Assembly (NCBI GenBank): GCA_947305555.1 | Contig: CAMZDW010000001.1 | Span: 25,898 to 89,897 of the forward strand | Direction: 5' to 3' | Source: an uncultured Elusimicrobium sp. | GTDB lineage: Bacteria; Elusimicrobiota; Elusimicrobia; Elusimicrobiales; Elusimicrobiaceae | Length of the DNA stretch: 64,000 nt | Part shown: positions 58,305 through 64,000 of the stretch, one piece after another | How the letters are laid out: the number at the start of each line of letters is the position of its first letter | How positions within the stretch are numbered: position 1 is the stretch's first letter | Translations under genes and position numbers: made by a program | The notes under the pieces: model-generated | Databases searched by the model: none | Told to the model about the DNA's origin: nothing | Seen by the model: the letters and a program-made list of their open reading frames with translations, nothing else

Positions 58305-58745
58305 ATGGAAACAACAGTCATTTTACAACTAATAGGTTTTGTTGTTTGTTTTATCTTGCTATTTGTATTTGCCTCCAAGTATCGTGCTGCTTTGGCGCGA
58401 GAGACGGATTTTGATTCCCCGGTGGAAGATTTGACCGTGGTCACGGTAGCTCAACAACCTGCTTATAAGCCGCGTGCTTCGTTGTTGCAATCATTGCAAG
58501 GTGGGGGAGCGTTGGATGTGGCCGATTTGAAAGAAAAGGTGAAAAATCTTCATTATCGTTTGGAAGAATTGAAATTGGCGCAAGACAAAACGGGGGGCGA
58601 TTTAGCAAAACAGTTAGCCCGCATGGAACAGCGCATCAGCACCTTTGAACAAGAGTATATCACAAAATTGCAGCCTACTTTGCTGAGTTTAATTGAAGAA
58701 CTGGAAAATATGAAGGCTACAGAAACCAAAACAGAAACAAAATAG
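58305..58745 (+). CDS. Single-pass membrane protein with coiled coil
   Basis: 146 residues. One N-terminal membrane helix (LIGFVVCFILLFVFASKY), a short acidic linker, then a long coiled coil (ADLKEKVKNLHYRLEELKLAQ and LAKQLARMEQRISTFEQEY). It has no enzyme motif. The build is that of a membrane-tethered scaffold. Its own leaderless-type promoter separates it from the lysA operon, and a strong terminator ends it. Confidence 0.7.
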   Translation: METTVILQLIGFVVCFILLFVFASKYRAALARETDFDSPVEDLTVVTVAQQPAYKPRASLLQSLQGGGALDVADLKEKVKNLHYRLEELKLAQDKTGGDLAKQLARMEQRISTFEQEYITKLQPTLLSLIEELENMKATETKTETK

Positions 58746-58768
58746 ATTGCCTTTTTACAAAATGCATG

Positions 58769-58802
58769 AGCGGAACGAAAAACGTTCCGCTTTTTGCTTT
58801 TT
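58769..58802 (+). terminator. Terminator before the megasynthase region
   Basis: AGCGGAACG and CGTTCCGCT pair perfectly around AAAAA, followed by TTTTGCTTTTTT. Confidence 0.92.
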
Positions 58803-59012
58803 TACGAGGAGAAAAATCCATCAATTCATTTTAAAGAGTAATCTTTTTATTTTTTTGCTTTGCGCAAAATCTAATATTGTAAATTAAGTTTTGTCAACCC
58901 TAATCATAAAAAAATAGCATTTAAATTTGTTTTGCTTCTAGCAAATTTAATAAAATATACCTATATTGTAAAAGCCATACGGAATATGGATTTTTTAAAA
59001 ACAGGAGAACCA

Positions 59013-62000
59013 ATGACTACTAAAAACCTGGAACCTATAGCCGTAGTGGGTATCGGAGCAATCATGCCCGGTGCTCTTTCAAAAGATGAGTTTTGGAATA
59101 ATATTCAAGCCGGTAAATACTGTATTACCGAAGTTCCTTCCTCCTACTGGGACTATAAACTTTTCTACAGTCCCGACCACAAAGCAGAAGATAAACTGTA
59201 TTCTAAAATTGGCGGTTTTATTCCGCAAACCTTCAAATTTAATCCGTTAAAGTATCGCATTCCGCCGCAAATTGCCAAACAAATGGACAATGTGCAATAT
59301 TTAGCTATTGAAACTACTCGTATGGCCATTGAAGATGCCGGATACGATAAAAAAGAATTTGATCATAACCGCACTGCAGTTATCATCGGTAATTCTATGG
59401 GCGGTATGAAAAATGAAATGTCCAATACGCGGCTCAACCGCCCGTTCTTGTACGAAATTTTGAAAGATACGCCGACGTTTAAATCCCTTTCTCCGGCGCA
59501 AGCACAACAGATGTTAAACGAAATGGACGAAGGGGTCCGTCAGAAATTTGCACCGGTAACGGAAGATTCCATGCCGGGCGAACTGGCCAACGTAATTGCC
59601 GGGCGTGTAGCCAACGTATTTGACGTACACGGTACGAATTTTACAGTTGATGCGGCCTGTGCTACTTCACTGGCAGCTGTAGACCAAGCGGTTAACGGCC
59701 TTCGCATGGGCAACTTTGATATGGCTATTGCCGGCGGTGTCGATCAGATGATGTCCCCGTCCGCTTACATTAAATTCTGCAAAATTGGCGCGCTGTCCGA
59801 TAAAGGTTCATGTCCGTTTGATGCCAAAGCAGATGGATTTGTCATGGCGGAAGGCGCCGGGATGGTTATCTTAAAACGTTTGTCTGATGCGGTAAAAGAT
59901 GGCGATCGCGTGTATGCTGTTATTCGCGCGATAGGTGCTTCCTCCGACGGTAAAGGCAAAGGCATTACGGCTCCTAATCCAAAAGGCCAAAAAATTGCGG
60001 TTGAAAAAGCCTTTGAACAAGTAGAGTATACACCGGGTGATGTAGGTTTAATTGAAGCACACGGAACCAGTACGCGCGTCGGGGATGCTGTGGAATTAAC
60101 GGCGCTCAACGAAATTTTTGCTCCATACGCTAAACCGGGTACCATTGGGCTGGGCAGTGTCAAAAGTCAAATTGGCCATGCCAAAGCGGCGGCCGGAATT
60201 GCTTCTTTGATTAAAACATCCCTGGCTCTGTATAATAAAGTATTACCTCCCTCTGTTAATTTTGAAACTCCTAATCCGACCGTGGATTGGAACACGACTC
60301 CGTTCCGCGTCATTACAAAAACACAACCTTGGCCGGACGGTAAAGTTCGCCGTGCCAACGTATCCGCCTTTGGTTTCGGCGGTACCAATTTCCACGTGGC
60401 GATGGAAGAAATGAATGACGGACTACTTAAAAAAGAAGAACCCGTTTCCGCTTGCCAAGCGGCTACCCCGATTTCAAGTGCTAAACAGGAGAATAACTCG
60501 ATGAAAACTTACACCTTGCACGTTCCCGGCGAAAAAATTCAAAGCGATGTACTTACTTTTTCTGCCGCAACGAAACAAGAACTCTTTAATGTGTTAGATA
60601 AGGCTCTCGTGGCAATCCAATTCGACCCGACCTATTTACCGCGTATTTCTTATCAAAATCATATTGCAAATCCGGGGCAATTTGCGGTTACTATCAATGT
60701 AGAAAACCCGGAGAAATTAAAAGAGAAAATTGAATTTTTCAAGAAAACGGCTTCTGCTCAAGATGTGTGGGAACAAGAGTCCTTGTACCTTCGCATGAAG
60801 GGGATTTATCCGTTTACGCCTACGCACATTAAACCCAAAGTGTGTTTTATGTTCCCGGGGCAAGGTTCGCAGTATGTGGACATGATGAAGGATTTGGCTT
60901 CCAAATACAAAATAGTACAAGATACGTTTGACGAAGCGGACCGCTTGCTCACCGATATTATCGGTCAAACGTTGACGGAAACTTTGTGGAGCAAGCCGGG
61001 GGAAACCAAAGAACAAATTGCCGAGCGTGAAGCAGCTATTAAGCGCACGGAAATGACGCAACCGGCAATATTGACGGCTGATATTGCCATGATGCGGTTG
61101 TTGTCTTCGTTTGGGATTAAACCGGATGTGGTCATGGGGCATAGCTTGGGTGAGTATGCCGCCGCGGTGGCCGCTGGAATTTTTGATTTTGAAAACGGAT
61201 TAAAAGCCGTTTGCACTCGCGGAAAAGTGATGAGTGAAATCCGTGTGGAAGATAATGGTAAGATGGCTTCAATCGCTGCCCCTGTGGAACGAGTAGAGCC
61301 GGAACTGGCGCGCGTGAGCGGTTATGTGGCGGTGGCCAATAAAAATTGCCCGACGCAAACGGTAATTGCGGGTGCCTCCAAATCCATTGATGACGCGATA
61401 AAAATGTTTACGGATATGGGCGTGCAGGCGGTACAAATCCCTGTGTCGCATGCGTTCCACTCGGCTATTGTCCAACCGGCGATGCCGCAATATCGTGCGT
61501 TTTTGGATACGCTTACGTTCCATGCTCCTAAGATGCCGATTACTACTAACGTAACAGCTGAGTTTTATCCCAGCGAGACGGAAAAAATAAAAGATTTGAT
61601 GGTTACTCAAATTTCCCACTCGGTGGAATGGATTAAACAACTCAAAACCACGTATGAGTCCGGGGTACGTTTATTTGTGGAATGTGGCCCTAAACGGGTG
61701 CTTTCTGCATTAGCTTCTAATACGTTGTCCGATAAAAAGGATATTAAAGTGCTGTCCTCTAACCATCCCAAAAAGGGTGGTATTGTGGAATTTAATGATT
61801 TATTTGCTAACTTAATTTCTTCTGGTATTCACATAGATTGGAAAGGAACCGATATGTCTAATGATCATTCAACTTATAACCCGGCATTTGTAAGCTGGGT
61901 AACCGGAAAAGCCCCTACGGCTGGAAAATCTGAAACGGTAACTCCTACCGCTCAGCCGAGTGTAACGTCTACAAATGCTAATGCATGCAGCGGATGCAAA

Positions 62001-64000
62001 TCTGTGGTCATCAGCGGAATTGCTGCTGGTGGTCCCGGCAGCTGGGACAAAATTTTCCGCGAAGGCGTGCTGGATGAGATTTTGTCCGGTCGCAATATGA
62101 TTGAACCCGTTTCCTCGGATGTTCAACAAAAACAAATTGATAAACACGTTGAATTTGTAATCAAATCTCCTGATGGGAATCACCGTTTTGAACGTTTAAC
62201 CTCTGCTTCGCAGGCAATTAAATTGTGTGCCAAAGGCGGTGCATTTGATTTAGAAAAAGAATTTGGTCTTCCGGCCAAATGGGTGCGCTCCATGGACCGC
62301 AGTTTCCAATTAGCGATTGCGGCTGGGATTCTGGCCTTAAAGGATGCCGGGATTCCGCTTGTTCTTTATTATAAACCTACTTCTACCGGTGGTTATTTGC
62401 CCGATCGTTGGGGCTTGCCGGCGGACATGATAGATGAAACGGGGGTTATTTTCACCTCGGCTTTCCCAGTTGCTAATAGCATGATGGGGGATTTGACCAA
62501 ACGCGTTACGGGGTTACTCAATAATAAAACCGCCAAAGAAGTTCGCGCTTTCTGTGATAAATTTATTTCTCAAATTGCCGACCCGGCGTTAAAAGCGGAA
62601 ATTGAGACATGGTATCAACAAACGTTTAAAGATAAAGAAATTGAACCGCAAGCATTTACGTCGGAATTTATTTTGAAAACAATTATTATCGCACACTCGC
62701 ATTTCTGCCAGTGGATTCGTGCGCGTGGCCCAGCGACAGCCATGAGCGCGGCCTGTGCTTCTACGGCGCAAGCGATTTCCATCGCGCAGGACTGGATTAC
62801 CTTGGGCCGCTGCAAACGGGTCATCGTGATTGGGGCTGATGATATTACCAATGACAATGTGAACGAATGGATTTTAACGGCGTTCCTCGCATCCGGTGCG
62901 GCTACAACAGAAGGTGATGTGACTAAAGCGGCATTGCCATTTGACCGCCGACGCAACGGTATGATTGTAGGCATGGGAGCCGTATCTTTAGTAGTAGAAG
63001 AAGAAAGCGAAGTTGCCAAACGTGGTATGAAACCGCTTGCCAAATTGTTATCTACGGAAATTGCTAACAGTGGGTTCCATGTGACGCGTTTAGATGTGGG
63101 CCATGTGGCAAAAGTGATGGATCGCTTGGTTACCACTGCAGAAAAGAGATACGATTTAAAGCGCAGCGACATTGCGAAGCAACTGGTCTTTATCTCACAC
63201 GAAACATATACGCCGGCACGCGGCGGCTCGGCCAGTGCGGAAGCGTATGCGCTTAAAAGTACGTTCGGCGCGGATGTCAGTTCCGTGATTGTCAGCAATA
63301 CGAAAGGTTTTACCGGTCATTCCATGGGCGCTGGTCTGGAAGATGTGATCGCGGTGCGTTGTTTAAATACAGGTTTAGTACCGCCGATTGCCAATTTTAA
63401 GGAAGCTGATCCGGAATTAGAAGGTATTACGCTTAGCAAAGGCGGTCATTACAATTTTAAATACGCCTTACGTTTGGCGGCCGGATTTGGTTCTCAATTA
63501 GGCATGACTTTATTAGAAAAAGTATGGCAAGAAGGCGAACCGCGCATTGCAGACGAAGCTAGACATGCGGCGTGGCTCAAAGAAATTTCCGGCCAAGAGG
63601 CTCCCGTGTTAGAAGTAGTACAAAATACGCTTCGCATTCGGGATAATTATCGCCATGGGGTTAAACCTTCTCTTATTATGGAAGGCTCTCAGGCTTTTGT
63701 CGATAAAGTAAAAGCAATACATACTCCGGCTCCTGCTCCGGTAGCAACTCCCACTCCTGCGGTGGCTCCGGTTCAACCCGCTCCAGCTGCGGTTGTAACG
63801 CCCGTTGTTACTCCGGCTCCGGCCGTTGTGGCCCCTGCCCCGGCTCCGGCGCCTAAAGCGTTGGATGAGGCCACAGTCACAAAAGAAGTGGTTGATATGG
63901 TAGCCCAAAAGACAGGTTATCCGGAAGATATGTTGGATATTGACCTGGATATGGAAGCCGATCTTGGTATTGATACGGTTAAACAAGCCGAACTCTTTGC
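59013..64000 (+). CDS. Type I polyketide/PUFA synthase-like protein, KS-AT-KS-ACP (3' truncated)
   Basis: 1662 codons visible, open to the window end. Start ATG 59013 with ACAGGAGAA. KS1 has Cys216 in VDAACATSLA, His near 349 in EAHGTST and His389 in SQIGHAKAAAG. The acyltransferase starts near 608 (VCFMFPGQGSQY), with Ser711 in MGHSLGEYAAA. KS2 begins near 990 with Cys1248 in SAACASTAQA and His1436 in KGFTGHSMGAG. A Pro/Ala linker leads to an ACP (DLGIDTVKQAELF) in which Thr occupies the phosphopantetheine position. The layout is like PfaA/PfaB-type PUFA synthases. The product is unknown; a lipid is more likely than an antibiotic. Confidence 0.9.
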   Translation, partial: MTTKNLEPIAVVGIGAIMPGALSKDEFWNNIQAGKYCITEVPSSYWDYKLFYSPDHKAEDKLYSKIGGFIPQTFKFNPLKYRIPPQIAKQMDNVQYLAIETTRMAIEDAGYDKKEFDHNRTAVIIGNSMGGMKNEMSNTRLNRPFLYEILKDTPTFKSLSPAQAQQMLNEMDEGVRQKFAPVTEDSMPGELANVIAGRVANVFDVHGTNFTVDAACATSLAAVDQAVNGLRMGNFDMAIAGGVDQMMSPSAYIKFCKIGALSDKGSCPFDAKADGFVMAEGAGMVILKRLSDAVKDGDRVYAVIRAIGASSDGKGKGITAPNPKGQKIAVEKAFEQVEYTPGDVGLIEAHGTSTRVGDAVELTALNEIFAPYAKPGTIGLGSVKSQIGHAKAAAGIASLIKTSLALYNKVLPPSVNFETPNPTVDWNTTPFRVITKTQPWPDGKVRRANVSAFGFGGTNFHVAMEEMNDGLLKKEEPVSACQAATPISSAKQENNSMKTYTLHVPGEKIQSDVLTFSAATKQELFNVLDKALVAIQFDPTYLPRISYQNHIANPGQFAVTINVENPEKLKEKIEFFKKTASAQDVWEQESLYLRMKGIYPFTPTHIKPKVCFMFPGQGSQYVDMMKDLASKYKIVQDTFDEADRLLTDIIGQTLTETLWSKPGETKEQIAEREAAIKRTEMTQPAILTADIAMMRLLSSFGIKPDVVMGHSLGEYAAAVAAGIFDFENGLKAVCTRGKVMSEIRVEDNGKMASIAAPVERVEPELARVSGYVAVANKNCPTQTVIAGASKSIDDAIKMFTDMGVQAVQIPVSHAFHSAIVQPAMPQYRAFLDTLTFHAPKMPITTNVTAEFYPSETEKIKDLMVTQISHSVEWIKQLKTTYESGVRLFVECGPKRVLSALASNTLSDKKDIKVLSSNHPKKGGIVEFNDLFANLISSGIHIDWKGTDMSNDHSTYNPAFVSWVTGKAPTAGKSETVTPTAQPSVTSTNANACSGCKSVVISGIAAGGPGSWDKIFREGVLDEILSGRNMIEPVSSDVQQKQIDKHVEFVIKSPDGNHRFERLTSASQAIKLCAKGGAFDLEKEFGLPAKWVRSMDRSFQLAIAAGILALKDAGIPLVLYYKPTSTGGYLPDRWGLPADMIDETGVIFTSAFPVANSMMGDLTKRVTGLLNNKTAKEVRAFCDKFISQIADPALKAEIETWYQQTFKDKEIEPQAFTSEFILKTIIIAHSHFCQWIRARGPATAMSAACASTAQAISIAQDWITLGRCKRVIVIGADDITNDNVNEWILTAFLASGAATTEGDVTKAALPFDRRRNGMIVGMGAVSLVVEEESEVAKRGMKPLAKLLSTEIANSGFHVTRLDVGHVAKVMDRLVTTAEKRYDLKRSDIAKQLVFISHETYTPARGGSASAEAYALKSTFGADVSSVIVSNTKGFTGHSMGAGLEDVIAVRCLNTGLVPPIANFKEADPELEGITLSKGGHYNFKYALRLAAGFGSQLGMTLLEKVWQEGEPRIADEARHAAWLKEISGQEAPVLEVVQNTLRIRDNYRHGVKPSLIMEGSQAFVDKVKAIHTPAPAPVATPTPAVAPVQPAPAAVVTPVVTPAPAVVAPAPAPAPKALDEATVTKEVVDMVAQKTGYPEDMLDIDLDMEADLGIDTVKQAELF

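Noticed and set aside
62615..63298. 227-residue minus-strand frame inside the megasynthase
   Set aside because: Antisense of the KS2 domain, whose plus-strand frame is continuous with clear catalytic motifs.

Overview
The window reads as a chromosomal segment of a strictly anaerobic, diderm bacterium of moderate GC content. The best guess is a gut-type member of the Elusimicrobiota (Elusimicrobium-like). That assignment is inference from gene content: an oxygen-sensitive class III ribonucleotide reductase with its activase, several long Cys-containing type IV-like prepilins plus a prepilin peptidase, an outer-membrane beta-barrel, a heptose nucleotidyltransferase, a bactofilin/M23 cell-shape pair and a PUFA-synthase-like polyketide synthase. 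No database was searched. There is no rRNA, CRISPR array, insertion sequence or recognisable prophage. One tRNA (Leu, anticodon CAA) is present.

Layout. 1-6.0 kb: a 5'-truncated AddA/RecB-like helicase-nuclease, then a tight run of YbaB, a CoA-binding protein, an aldo/keto reductase and a spore-photoproduct-lyase-like radical SAM protein. 6-8.2 kb: a 532-residue prepilin with thrombospondin-like Cys-rich segments behind a strong sigma-70 promoter, then a repeat-flanked GC-rich spacer and tRNA-Leu. 8.2-16 kb: PfkB kinase, SurA-like chaperone, bactofilin and M23 peptidase on the minus strand; a TlpA-like lipoprotein, DUF2339 protein and beta-barrel on the plus strand; an amidase on the minus strand. 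16-25.5 kb: Nif3, M20 peptidase, pseudopilin, prepilin peptidase, a Trx-CcdA fusion, an exported HAD protein, aquaporin, a PIF1-like helicase and a ZIP transporter. 25.6-32.2 kb: an ECF sigma factor, a putative anti-sigma factor and a secreted duplicated protein, then an M29 aminopeptidase and three tandem secreted proteins of an unrecognised repeat family. 32.2-39.9 kb: anaerobic RNR with its glycyl-radical domain on a separate 73-residue protein, ACT protein, IMPase, RNase H-like nuclease, peptide deformylase and TspO. 40-44.6 kb: a BCCP-like protein lacking the biotin lysine, AccC, HldE-type nucleotidyltransferase, an alpha-oxoamine synthase and a GNAT protein (candidate sphingolipid pair). 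44.6-45.4 kb: 824 bases without a gene, rich in perfect palindromes. 45.4-52.5 kb: a second prepilin; RluD-like, Lgt, MBL hydrolase, FtsB/DivIC, enolase and a phosphohexomutase on the minus strand; RlmN on the plus strand. 52.5-58.7 kb: a lipoprotein, a ComB-QueC fusion, a coiled-coil protein, LysA, an ACT-less aspartokinase and three small membrane proteins. 59.0 kb to the end: a type I KS-AT-KS-ACP megasynthase running off the window.

The points most worth following: (1) the class III RNR is split exactly before the glycyl-radical loop, and both new ends look like coiled coils; (2) a ComB-like domain is fused through a long Pro/Glu-rich linker to an intact QueC domain; (3) about a dozen genes have a -10 element only 6-10 nt before the start codon and no Shine-Dalgarno, which implies leaderless transcripts; (4) three adjacent secreted proteins carry a two-copy module with a TGWGxT core, and the first two genes share a promoter-proximal box; (5) the megasynthase has Thr where the ACP should carry Ser, and keeps internal Shine-Dalgarno plus ATG pairs at its domain borders.
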